Origin: JAQBGV01 sp032128395
GTDB taxonomy: Bacteria; Planctomycetota; UBA8108; UBA1146
Assembly (NCBI GenBank): GCA_032128395.1
Contig: JAQBGV010000134.1
Coordinates: 1 to 24,403 of the forward strand
Direction: 5' to 3'
DNA: 24,403 nucleotides
A program made the position numbers and the translations under genes. Each line of letters opens with the position of its first letter. Positions within the stretch are counted from its first letter, which is position 1. The notes under the pieces were generated by a model that had not been told where the DNA came from, made no database searches, and worked only from the letters and a program-made list of their open reading frames with translations. Below, one piece after another: positions 9,181 to 17,400 of the stretch.

Positions 9181-10174
9181 CGACGCTCTTCCGGGCCGCG
9201 GCGACCAACTCCTCCGGTGACCGGCCGCGCGCTTCTCCCTCGAGGGAGAGGACGAGGCGGTGACGGAGGGCGGGAAGGAGAGAGACATCCACGTCGGAAT
9301 CTGAAATGTGCAGTCGACCTGCCCGCAGCGCCTGCACCTTCGCGCCGAGAATCACCGCCTGGAGAGCGCGGACCCCGCCGCCGTGACGCACTCCTTCGAC
9401 GATCAAGCTCGGAGCATCGGATGACTCGGGGCACGTCGCGCGAACGATGCGGGCCGCCCGTTCCAGCGGTGCCGGAGCCGCGACCACTCTCCGGACCGAC
9501 TTTCGAAGAATCGCGACCCGCTCGGGGGCGAGCACCGCCTCGACCGCATCGGACTCTTCCCCCGTGGTGCGTTCGATGATCTCGACCATCTCCGCGACAT
9601 CGGGGGAGGGGATCCAGACCTCGAACAGGAATCGATCGCGCTGCGCCTCCGGGAGTGGGTAGGTCCCCGCCATCTCGATCGGATTGCGAGTAGCGAACAC
9701 GGTGAAGAGCGGGTCGAGGTCGTGTCGCTCTCCAGCGAGTGTGACGCTGCGCTCCTGCATCGCTTCGAGCAGCGCCGATTGCGTCCGTGGGGTGCCGCGG
9801 TTGATTTCATCCGCGAGGAGCAGTGGAGTGAAGATCGGACCGGGTCGGAACTCGATGCGCTCCTCCCCGGATGGGCCGGCGACGATCGTCTCCCCCCCGA
9901 GGATGTCCGCGGGGAGCAGGTCGGGAGTGAACTGGATCCGCCCGAAACCGAGCCCTGACGCTCGGGCGAGGGCATGGACGAGCATCGTCTTGCCAGTTCC
10001 CGGCACCCCGACGAGGAGGGCGTGTCCGCCGACGACGAATGCCGCGAGGAGTTCATCGAGCGCGACTCGCTGGCCGACCAGAATGCGCGCGAGTTCCGTC
10101 CGGAGCGCGCCTTCGTCGCGGCGAAACGCCTCCGCTTCGGTCTCCGCCGCCGCAGCGAGCTCCGCGTCGCTCAC
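9167..10174 (-). CDS. MoxR-family AAA+ ATPase
   Basis: 335 residues. Start GTG at 10174 forms a GTGA overlap with the upstream stop and has GGGGAGAGGG 6 bases ahead; the longer ORF start at 10219 is unsupported. Walker A is GVPGTGKT (56-63), Walker B LLLADE (118-123), sensor 1 ATRNP (161-165), and EAQRDRF (176-182) is the typical MoxR arginine-finger region. Length and motif spacing fit the family. MoxR ATPases are thought to act as chaperone-like remodelling enzymes with VWA-domain partners, and both partner types (DUF58, VWA) lie downstream in the same operon. It is cytoplasmic, with no export signal. Confidence 0.96.
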   Translation of the reverse strand: MSDAELAAAAETEAEAFRRDEGALRTELARILVGQRVALDELLAAFVVGGHALLVGVPGTGKTMLVHALARASGLGFGRIQFTPDLLPADILGGETIVAGPSGEERIEFRPGPIFTPLLLADEINRGTPRTQSALLEAMQERSVTLAGERHDLDPLFTVFATRNPIEMAGTYPLPEAQRDRFLFEVWIPSPDVAEMVEIIERTTGEESDAVEAVLAPERVAILRKSVRRVVAAPAPLERAARIVRATCPESSDAPSLIVEGVRHGGGVRALQAVILGAKVQALRAGRLHISDSDVDVSLLPALRHRLVLSLEGEARGRSPEELVAAARKSVGAAR

Positions 10175-11430
10175 TCCACACCCTCTCCCCGTCGGAAGGC
10201 CTCGATCACCGGGAACCACCGCGGCTCGAGCTCACGGCGCCGGAGCCACCCCTCGGCGGGATCCACCCCTGGGCTGCCCCGCACTGCATCCACCGTTTCT
10301 CCCTGGGGGCTCCCAGGTCCCAGGGGTAGACCCGGGGGGAGCTCGAGTGGGTTCCCGCCCCCGGTCGGGAGGCCGGTGAGATCCGCCTCGGGACCCCGGA
10401 TTCCGGCGGGGGAGGAGCCCCCCCCGTCGGCGAGTTCCGGCGACTGTACTCCGGGTCGACCTTCGATCGCACCGCCTCGTTCCCACGAACCCGCGAGTGC
10501 GGCAAGGGCGGCGGCAGCATCGATGAGATGCGGCGACTCCAGATCTAGCGACCCTGGGCCCGGAGGGAGAGCGGCTCCTCCGGCGAGTTGTTCGAGGTGT
10601 GCACTCCAACTTTCGGGCGCTCCGCTCCCCCGCGCGTGCGCCGCTGCGCGCAGCAGAGCCGCACGCTCTGCCGATTCGAGCCCGGGGAGGGTGGGGAGGA
10701 CCCCGCCTCCGAGAAGGGCCGCGGTGAGCGAGGTGAGCGCTCGAGAATCACCGAGGAGCAGTGCGAGCTCTTCACGGAGGGCGAGCTCGTCCCGGAGTGC
10801 TGCCACTGCTCGCTCTCGTGCCCTCCTCTCCCGAATCGGGACGCGATCTGCCGGCGCCTGGCTCGAGGCGCGCTCGCCGGCGAGGGTCTGTAGACCTACT
10901 CCCGACCGTTCTCCTCCCTCGAGTCGCGGGGGGAGGACCAGTGCGAGGACGACCAGCAGGAGTGCGGCGACCAGCGGACCACTCGTGATCCCAGGGATGA
11001 TCCGAACCAACGCGGAGTCGCCAGGAGGTGCCGACGCGGAGAATCGGCGGAGAACCGCGTATTCGAAGGCAGACCTCGCCGGACCGGCACGCGTGAGGAG
11101 CGCGACCGCGGTCGACGCGAGACCGGACCGATCCGACCCGGCGCGGTCCCAGAGTTCGGGGACTCGGGGGGCGGCACGCAGCCGGACCGCGATTCCCGAG
11201 GCGGACGCGCCCAACGACAGAGCCGAGGCGAGAACCAGGGAGCGGGCTCCCACGGAGTCCCACAAGACTGGGAGTGCGCCGAACAGGCTCGAGATCAGGA
11301 GGAGGACAGCCCCTGCAATTCCACCCCCGATGATCCCGCGACGGGCGCCGGCGTGCATCGCCCTGCGAAGGATTCGGGCCCGCCCTCGGGCGAGCTGATC
11401 CCGTGCGGCATCGACGGTCTCACCCGGCAC
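10171..11430 (-). CDS. Unknown membrane protein, first gene of the MoxR operon
   Basis: 419 residues from GTG at 11430, chosen for the strong GGGAGGAG ahead of it; the longest in-frame start (GTG at 11616) has no such site. Three likely membrane helices lie near residues 31-50 (RGIIGGGIAGAVLLLISSLF), 64-83 and 149-168. The middle is alanine- and glutamate-rich and probably helical. The region about 325-395 is rich in glycine and proline and probably disordered. The C-terminus ends with a short conserved-looking segment EPRWFPVIEAFRR. The stop overlaps the MoxR start as GTGA. Position suggests a membrane anchor or assembly partner of the MoxR complex. I cannot place it in a named family. Confidence 0.82.
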   Translation of the reverse strand: MPGETVDAARDQLARGRARILRRAMHAGARRGIIGGGIAGAVLLLISSLFGALPVLWDSVGARSLVLASALSLGASASGIAVRLRAAPRVPELWDRAGSDRSGLASTAVALLTRAGPARSAFEYAVLRRFSASAPPGDSALVRIIPGITSGPLVAALLLVVLALVLPPRLEGGERSGVGLQTLAGERASSQAPADRVPIRERRARERAVAALRDELALREELALLLGDSRALTSLTAALLGGGVLPTLPGLESAERAALLRAAAHARGSGAPESWSAHLEQLAGGAALPPGPGSLDLESPHLIDAAAALAALAGSWERGGAIEGRPGVQSPELADGGGSSPAGIRGPEADLTGLPTGGGNPLELPPGLPLGPGSPQGETVDAVRGSPGVDPAEGWLRRRELEPRWFPVIEAFRRGEGVE

Positions 11431-11433
11431 GTG

Positions 11434-11441
11434 CTCCTCCC
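11434..11441 (-). promoter_or_regulatory. Shine-Dalgarno site, decides the start at 11430
   Basis: The minus strand reads GGGAGGAG, with five bases between GGAGG and the GTG start. It is the best ribosome site in the region and places the first gene of the operon. No convincing promoter was found further upstream. Confidence 0.7.
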
Positions 11442-11660
11442 GTCGAGCTGGTCGCAAGGCACCAAGGATACGGCGCAACCTCTTTCGCTGCCACGACTCC
11501 GGAATGAGCGGGAACTGTCCGAAGATCTTGACGTCCCAGGGCGGAACTCCCAGAATCCGCCCACGCGAACCGGGACTCGTAGTGCCATGTCTCGAGTATT
11601 GATCTCTCCGGTGCACATCACTTCTTTACGGGGTGATTCGGCGCCGGTTGGTTCAGTACA

Positions 11661-11686
11661 GGGGGAAGACGAACTGGGGGAAGACG
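11661..11686. repeat. Pair of 11-base direct repeats
   Basis: GGGGGAAGACG occurs at 11661-11671 and again at 11676-11686, 15 bases apart start to start. It lies in the gap between the MoxR operon start and tRNA-Pro, just ahead of the small candidate ORF. It could be a protein-binding site or simply a recent short duplication. Bases 11442-11660 show nothing else I can support. Confidence 0.5.
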
Positions 11687-11689
11687 TCC

Positions 11690-11854
11690 ATGGCGGAACT
11701 CCTGAACCGCTACGCGCGGGTCCATGAGATCGTTCCGGTTGAGAGTTGGAAGAAAGACGGAGTCGACGGTTGGTTGTTCCGAGATCGGGAGAACCATCTC
11801 ATCTTCATCGCCTCGACCCAACTCGAGGGTCATCAACCACCCGGAAGCTGCTGA
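11690..11854 (+). CDS. Small hypothetical protein (candidate)
   Basis: 54 residues starting MAELLNRYARVHEIVPVESW. The sequence looks protein-like (mixed charged and aromatic residues, VDGWLFRDRENHLIFIAST) rather than the arginine/serine/proline-rich product of most shadow frames here. The second GGGGGAAG repeat ends 6 bases before the ATG and could act as a ribosome site. About 70 percent of third codon positions are G or C, lower than the neighbours. A small inverted repeat (AGCCT/AGGCT, 11855-11874) follows the stop. No family recognised; it could also be non-coding DNA. Confidence 0.33.
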   Translation: MAELLNRYARVHEIVPVESWKKDGVDGWLFRDRENHLIFIASTQLEGHQPPGSC

Positions 11855-11970
11855 AGCCTAACGAGGACCAGGCTCTGCGCTTTCAGGACTAGATACGGCC
11901 AGGAAGGCATGCTCGCTCGGAGGTTGCACGGCCTCCATCCCGGCGCTCGACCCGGTTCGCGGTTTTGTTT

Positions 11971-12008
11971 GGGGGCCTTCGCAAGTCCCCCTCGCCGCCC
12001 AAGGGCGG
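11971..12008 (+). terminator. Two tandem hairpins upstream of tRNA-Pro
   Basis: The first is GGGGG (11971-11975) with CCCCC (11987-11991), extended inward by CTT/AAG around a CGC loop. The second is CCGCC (11995-11999) with GGCGG (12004-12008) around CAAG, followed by TTTG. On the plus strand the pair could end a transcript from the small ORF. It could also be part of a structured RNA; no known RNA family is recognised. Confidence 0.35.
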
Positions 12009-12125
12009 TTTGCCAACAAGACGCTCGGCTCTTCCTCGGTGGGGCGGCGCCGCGGATTTGGCTGTCTACCGCACACGAGGGCGACTCCGAACCGGGCGCC
12101 GTCGTGAATAGTCCACCGAATCCAT

Positions 12126-12199
12126 CGGGGTGTAGCTCAGCTTGGTAGAGCGCCAGCTTTGGGAGCTGGAAGTCGGAGGTTCAAATCCTCTCACCCCGA
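12126..12199 (+). tRNA. tRNA-Pro (anticodon TGG)
   Basis: 74 bases fold as a full cloverleaf. The acceptor stem is CGGGGTG with CACCCCG plus discriminator A. The D arm is GCTC/GAGC. The anticodon stem is CCAGC/GCTGG with loop TTTGGGA, giving TGG followed by G37 as expected for proline. The T arm is GGAGG TTCAAAT CCTCT, with a five-base variable loop. The 3' CCA is not encoded. It reads CCA codons and, by wobble, probably CCG. Confidence 0.97.
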
Positions 12200-12265
12200 T
12201 TTCTCCTTCTTCTTCCCAGTTAAATATCCGCGTCGAGGTCGTCGAGGAGGGTCTGGCGGCAAGGC

Positions 12266-12327
12266 GCGGGGTTCTTCGCGACCGGAGGCGACCCGACCGG
12301 GTCGTTGAGGATCGCGAAGGTTCCCGC
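12266..12327. terminator. Long nested hairpin between tRNA-Pro and a convergent gene
   Basis: GCGGG (12266-12270) pairs with CCCGC (12323-12327). After a symmetric 3x3 internal loop (GTT/GTT), CTTCGCGA (12274-12281) pairs with TCGCGAAG (12312-12319). Inside is a third hairpin, CGACCC (12289-12294) with GGGTCG (12299-12304). It lies 57 bases past the stop of the minus-strand gene at 12384 and 67 bases past tRNA-Pro, so it can serve both strands as a terminator. The decamer CCCGACCGGG in its core recurs at 12370-12379. There is no T tract. Confidence 0.45.
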
Positions 12328-12383
12328 AACGCGGCAGACGGGCCCTCATCGGCGACCGGGCCAGCACAACCCGACCGGGCCCG

Positions 12384-14150
12384 CTACTCCTCCTCGCTCT
12401 TTCCTCTCGTCAGGGTGATCGCTCCCGCTCGCTTCTCGAGTTCGAATCGCTCCTCCACTCCATCCGGCCAACGCACCGTCACCTTCGGTGTTGCCGTTCC
12501 ACTGGGCTCCAGCGCGAAGAAGAGACGGGGATCGCCGCTCGACTGGAAGGATGACTGGCGGCGGACTTCGTCGACCCACTTTCGGTCCCCGACCTCGAGT
12601 TCCACTCTGGCGCCGATCGCTTCTCGATTCTTGCTTTCGGGTTGCTCGAGGCGGATCGAGAGACTCGTGCGGCCCGGGGTCCCGAGATTCTCGTACAGCG
12701 CGGGGGGGGCGCCGCGGTGACTGACCAGGATGTCGATGTCGCCGTCGTCATCGAGGTCGCCGAAGGTCGCGCCCCGCGAGAGCGTCGCTTCGGTGATGCC
12801 GAGCCCCTCCGCTCGCTCGACGAGCCGTGGACGGCCGCTGTCGTCGCGCTCCTGGAGATAGAGCTGGTCGCGCTGGCGGTACCCCGCAGAGGTCGGGACT
12901 TCGTCCGCCTGGGGGTAGACGTGGCCGTTCGCGACGAACAGGTCGAGATCGCCGTCGAGATCGAAGTCGACCAGTCCGATCCCCCACGAGAGGGTGGACC
13001 GGCTCGGGCCGGTGACTCCCCACGCCTCGCTGCGGTCGAAGAAGCTTCCGCGATCGGTTGCGAGGTAGATGTTCTCCGACTCCTTCTCGAAGTTCGTCAC
13101 CACCAGATCGAATCGACCATCGCCGTCGAGATCCCCGACGTCCGCGCCCATCCCCGCCTGTTCCTCCCCGTCGATGTCGACGCTGATCCCCGCGACGAAG
13201 CCGACGTCCCGCCAGGCGCCGTCGCCACGGCTCCACAGGAAGTTCGGAGAGGAATCGTTGGCCACGAAGATCTCCGGCGAGGGGTCGCCGACGAGATCGG
13301 AAATCACCACGGCGAGTCCGTATCCGGAGCGCTGGGTCACGAAGCCCCACTCGGTGGTCACATCCCGAAAGGTTCCGTCCCCGTTCCCCGCGTACACCCC
13401 GTCCTGGGCCGCGGGAAGTCCCCGCGGACCGCAGATCACCACGCGGTTCTCCCACGAGCAGGACCAAGTGCCGCCGTGGACCGGCGGGTTCTCGAAGTCG
13501 AAGTCGAGGTATCGCGCGATGTAGAGGTCGAGGATTCCATCTCCGTCGAGGTCGGCGCACGCCGCGCTCGTGCTCCATCCGACGTCGGCGAGGCCGCTCT
13601 CCGCTACTTCCTCGAACGTTCCACCACGGTTGAGGAACACCCGGTCGCGTCCGATTCCTGTGACGACCAAGTCATCGCGGCCGTCCCCGTCGAGATCCGC
13701 CGCCGCTGCGCCGCACGCGAAGCGAAATTCGGGGAGCCCCGCGCGGTCCTCGATCGGGGCGAATTCGAGCCCGCCCAGGTTGCGGTACAACGTGCACGGG
13801 AAGCCAGGAACCCCCGCGCGCCAGCGATCGAGGGTCGACCCGGAGGTGAGGAAAATGTCGAGCCGGCCGTCATCGTCGAAGTCGAGGAGGGCGGCCCCGG
13901 TCGATTTCACGTCGAGGATCGTCCGAGGGGGTTCGTCGCCGCAGAGCTGCGGAGCGGTGAGTCCAGCGGCGATTCCGACCTCTCGGAAGCCCCGGAACGA
14001 CCCGATGCGCTGCTCGCCCGGGGCACGAGCGGGGGAGGAAGCCTCGACCGGAGTGGGGTGGGCAGAGGGGGGGGATTCGCGGTCGCAACCACCGGCGAGA
14101 AGGAGGAGAAGTCCGATCGAGTGGACGAGCCGGCCCTGTGCAGTCCGCAT
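12384..14150 (-). CDS. ASPIC/UnbV FG-GAP repeat protein (CRTAC-like), probable lipoprotein
   Basis: 588 residues, ATG at 14150 with GAGGAGGGG about 10 bases upstream. The N-terminus has a hydrophobic stretch ending in LLLLLAGGC, a lipobox-like site at C22. Seven or more FG-GAP/VCBS-type calcium-loop motifs are visible, such as DFDDDGRLDIF (90-100), DLDGDGRDDLV (152-162), DLDGDGILDLY (200-210), DLDGDGRFDLV, DFDLDGDLDLF and DLDDDGDIDIL; these should build a beta-propeller. Residues 497-588 match the ASPIC/UnbV C-terminal domain (AIGARVELEVG, then VTVRWPDGVEERF). The role is probably extracellular or envelope-bound binding; no enzyme is known for the family with certainty. It is transcribed divergently from the gene at 14464. 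Confidence 0.94.
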   Translation of the reverse strand: MRTAQGRLVHSIGLLLLLAGGCDRESPPSAHPTPVEASSPARAPGEQRIGSFRGFREVGIAAGLTAPQLCGDEPPRTILDVKSTGAALLDFDDDGRLDIFLTSGSTLDRWRAGVPGFPCTLYRNLGGLEFAPIEDRAGLPEFRFACGAAAADLDGDGRDDLVVTGIGRDRVFLNRGGTFEEVAESGLADVGWSTSAACADLDGDGILDLYIARYLDFDFENPPVHGGTWSCSWENRVVICGPRGLPAAQDGVYAGNGDGTFRDVTTEWGFVTQRSGYGLAVVISDLVGDPSPEIFVANDSSPNFLWSRGDGAWRDVGFVAGISVDIDGEEQAGMGADVGDLDGDGRFDLVVTNFEKESENIYLATDRGSFFDRSEAWGVTGPSRSTLSWGIGLVDFDLDGDLDLFVANGHVYPQADEVPTSAGYRQRDQLYLQERDDSGRPRLVERAEGLGITEATLSRGATFGDLDDDGDIDILVSHRGAPPALYENLGTPGRTSLSIRLEQPESKNREAIGARVELEVGDRKWVDEVRRQSSFQSSGDPRLFFALEPSGTATPKVTVRWPDGVEERFELEKRAGAITLTRGKSEEE

Positions 14151-14463
14151 CGGTCCGATTCCCCTCCTCGGGCGGTTCTCCTCGACGTGAGCAGCAGGGT
14201 AGCCCGCACACAGGATCCTGGGTACCCTCGGGGCCAGGAGTGTTCATTCCGGCCTGTCGGCATCCCTTCCAGGGGGGTGTCGTGGGAAAGAGGGCCGGAG
14301 CCGGGTGGATGAGGCTCCGCCCGGGGGGCTCGTTCGGCATCCCAGCCGCCCATTCAGAAGCAGTACCGGCAGATCGCCTCGAGGGTCGGCGAATTGCGAG
14401 GCACCCGCGGGCCTCGCAGCGCGCATCCTCGCTTTCGCGCCGGTGAGGGGAAGGAGACAGTCA
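14151..14463. other. Divergent intergenic region with leader hairpins
   Basis: 313 bases between two divergent starts. They must hold promoters for both genes, but I see no clear -35/-10 pair. Visible structure: palindrome CAGGATCCTG (14211-14220), hairpin CGGAGCC/GGCTCCG (14296-14319, 10-base loop) and hairpin TGCGAGGC/GCCTCGCA (14395-14418, 8-base loop). The last two would lie in a plus-strand 5' leader if transcription starts before 14296. No gene is supported here. Confidence 0.5.
14451..14456 (+). promoter_or_regulatory. Shine-Dalgarno site, decides the GTG start at 14464
   Basis: AAGGAG lies 7 bases before GTG at 14464, directly ahead of a good signal peptide. The ATG at 14305 would add 53 residues with no signal-peptide character. 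Confidence 0.75.
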
Positions 14464-17400
14464 GTGTCGCGACAACGGACCATCTTCGGTGGACTCGTGT
14501 TCGCACTCGGGATTCTCTGCGCCGGGGACCTCCCCGCTCAAATTTGGCTCGGGTGGGACGATGTCACCGCTACGAACATCAGCGCGAGCCCCTCGGTCGG
14601 CGCGAACGACATCGAGGAGAAGGATTTCGCGACCGTCGACTTCGACCTCGATGGAGACATCGATCTCATCTGTGTGCGAAAGCTCCCGTTCACGACCTTC
14701 GGCAATCGCCGCAATGTGATCTTCGAGAATGTGTTCGGGGTCCTGACCGACGTGACCGACACCCTGGCGCCCGGGATGATGATTCCCGACAACGCACGGG
14801 ACGTCGCGGTCGGCAACTTCAACGGGGACATCTGGCCAGATTTCGCCATCGCGAATGCGGGGAACGCGGGGAGCAACGGCCAGCAGCCGCGGATCTTCAT
14901 CAACCTCGGTGATGATGTCGGGGGCAATTGGCTGGGCTTCGTCGAGGAGCCTGCGCGTCTTCCCTTCCTCTCCGCGCCTTCCGGAGCGGAGCCGAATTTC
15001 TGCGCAGTGGCGGCGGGAGATCTCAACGGGAATGGAGTCGACGATCTCTACTTCGTCGACTATCAGAACACCCTGGAAGACATCCTGCTGATCAACGATG
15101 GCACCGGATTCTTCACCAACCAGACGTCGCTGGTGCCCACCAGTGTCACCACATCCGGCTTCGGCCTCCGCGCCGAGCTGATCGATGTGAACGGCGATGG
15201 CTGGCGGGACATCCTCAAGAACTCCGCCGGGTCGCTGTCCATCGCCTACAACAACGGGTCGGGTGGGTTCGTCGTCTCGCAGAGCCCCTCGGTCAGCGCG
15301 ATGTACAACTTCGCCGCCGGCGACCTCGACGGCGACGGCCTGATCGACATTTTCGCGGTGCAGGATCCGCAGGACCAGTGGCTGTGGAACACCTCCGCGC
15401 CCGGCGCGACGCCGATCACCTGGCAGAATGTCCCGATCACGACGAGTCCCCTGACCACCGGGTTCGGCGGAAGCGTTCACATCGACGACATCGATGGAGA
15501 TGGCGACAACGACGTCGTGATCGCCGACACCGACACCGACGTCCCGGGCTGCACCCGGCGACTCGCCTTCCTCCGGAACAACGGCGGGGCCACCCCGTCG
15601 ATCATGGATCCGTATCCGGCGAACCAGTGGACCGTCGCGCACCACCAGGGGGTATTCGACTTCGCGATCGCCGATTTCAACGGCGACGGCGCCCACGACA
15701 TTTTCATCGGGCACTGCGCTGGGAACGACCTCTACTTCCAGACCACCAACATCCCCGGGCTGCTCCCCCCGAACCAGTTCAGCTGTCCGCAGGTCGGTCT
15801 CGACGTGGTGCTCTCCTGGTCGAACCCCGACAGCTACGACGACATCGTAGTGAGGCGGGATGGCTTGACGATCGCCACCCTCGCCGGTTCGGCGACCTCC
15901 TTCACCGATCCGATCCCAGGTTCGGGGACCCGCAGCTACTCGTTGATCGCCACGCTCGGTCCCGACGAATCGAGCCCGGCGTCCTGCGTCGTGGTGGTCA
16001 GCACCGTCAGCCCGGTGCTCGGTCTCCTCTGCGACCAGATCGGCGAAGACGTTCAACTCGACTGGACGAACCAGGCTCCGGTCGGCGGCGGGATCTACTC
16101 CGGGATCCGACTCGAGCGGAACGGCCTCGTCGTCGCCAGTCTCCCCGGGACTGCTTCGAGCTACCTCGACCTCGGGCCTCCGCTCGGTCTCACCTCCTAC
16201 CAGGTGATCGCCGAGTTCGGTGGCGAAGAGGCAGAGCCGGGCCTCTGCACCCTCTCGATCCTGCCGACCAATTTGACCGATCTCATCCTCGGGTTCGAAG
16301 CGGATGACAATGGAGCCACCGATTCGGTCGCAGCGCTGACCAACGCGCTCGGGGACAACGGCATCTTCTCGATTGTGGTCGAGGTGCAGAACGTCTCCGA
16401 CATCGCGGGGCAGGGGTTCTTCCTCGCCGATTTCGAACGGGTCTGGGTCGAGCTCGGCACCTGGCCGAACAACAAGATCCTGAGCCAAGCCGAGGGGACG
16501 GCGCTCGCCGACTACGTCAGCGGTGGCGGTCAGATCTATGTCAGCGGCGGCGACTTCTTCTGCTTCAACGCGGAAACGGCGCTCCACGCCCTGACCGGGA
16601 TCGACACTCTCGCCTGTCCCGACGGCAACGGTCTCATCCAGGACGTGACGGGAATCGTCACCGCGAACTGCGACCTGCTGAACTTCACACCGGGTCCGAT
16701 CCCCTACACGGGCGAAACGAGTTTCGTCGATCAACTCGCTCCACTGACGACCGGGGTCGAGACCCTGCGGGCCGCTGGTTCGAGCTACGCCTGCGGCGTG
16801 CTCAACACGCTCCCCGGGGGGGGCTCGGTAATCTCGCAATCGGTCGAGATGGGCGGGATCGGGGCTCCTCACGACAAGAAGGACCTCGTCGAGCGCTACA
16901 TCAACTGCTTCGGATCGACCGGTGGCCCCCTGGCGCCGGTGGCGGAGTTCCTCGGGTCCCCGCTCTCGGGAACCGCACCCCTGACCGTCAACTTCACCGA
17001 TCTCTCCGCGGGTACGGTGACCGGCTGGCTCTGGGATTTCGGCGACCTGGGGATGAGCAACGCGCAGAATCCGTCGCACACTTTCACCGCAGCCGGGAGT
17101 TACACGGTCGACTTGACGACGACCGGTCCGGGAGGCGCCGATACCGAGACCAAGGTCGGGTACATCTCGGTCGGTGAGCCCGCGCCGACGGCGAACTTCA
17201 CCGCGGTGCCGACGAGTGGCGACGCTCCGCTCGACGTCCAGTTCGCCGACACTTCGACGGGAGTGGTCACCGGTCGCACGTGGGTCTTCGGCGATGGAGG
17301 CTTCAGCAACTCGGTCGCTCCGCTCCACACCTACACGAGCGCTGGAACCTACACCGTCAGCTTGACGGTGAGCGGCCCCGGCGGGAGCGACAACCTGACG

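Noticed and set aside
7789..9579. 596-codon plus-strand open frame opposite the TPR-like gene
   Set aside because: It is Arg-rich without recognisable domains and runs across the junction of two minus-strand genes, one of which is certainly MoxR.
11431..11616. N-terminal extension of the membrane protein to the GTG at 11616
   Set aside because: The extension lacks a ribosome site at its start, whereas GTG at 11430 has a strong GGGAGGAG. I cannot fully exclude the extension.
11855..12125. Possible known structured RNA (6S, SRP or tmRNA) upstream of tRNA-Pro
   Set aside because: Hairpins are present, but none of the sequence signatures of these RNAs could be found.
14461..17328. Long 955-codon antisense open frame opposite the mosaic protein gene
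   Set aside because: The product is very rich in Arg, Glu, Val and Asp with no signal peptide or motif, while the opposite strand encodes clear domains. Long antisense frames are expected in high-GC DNA with strong codon bias.
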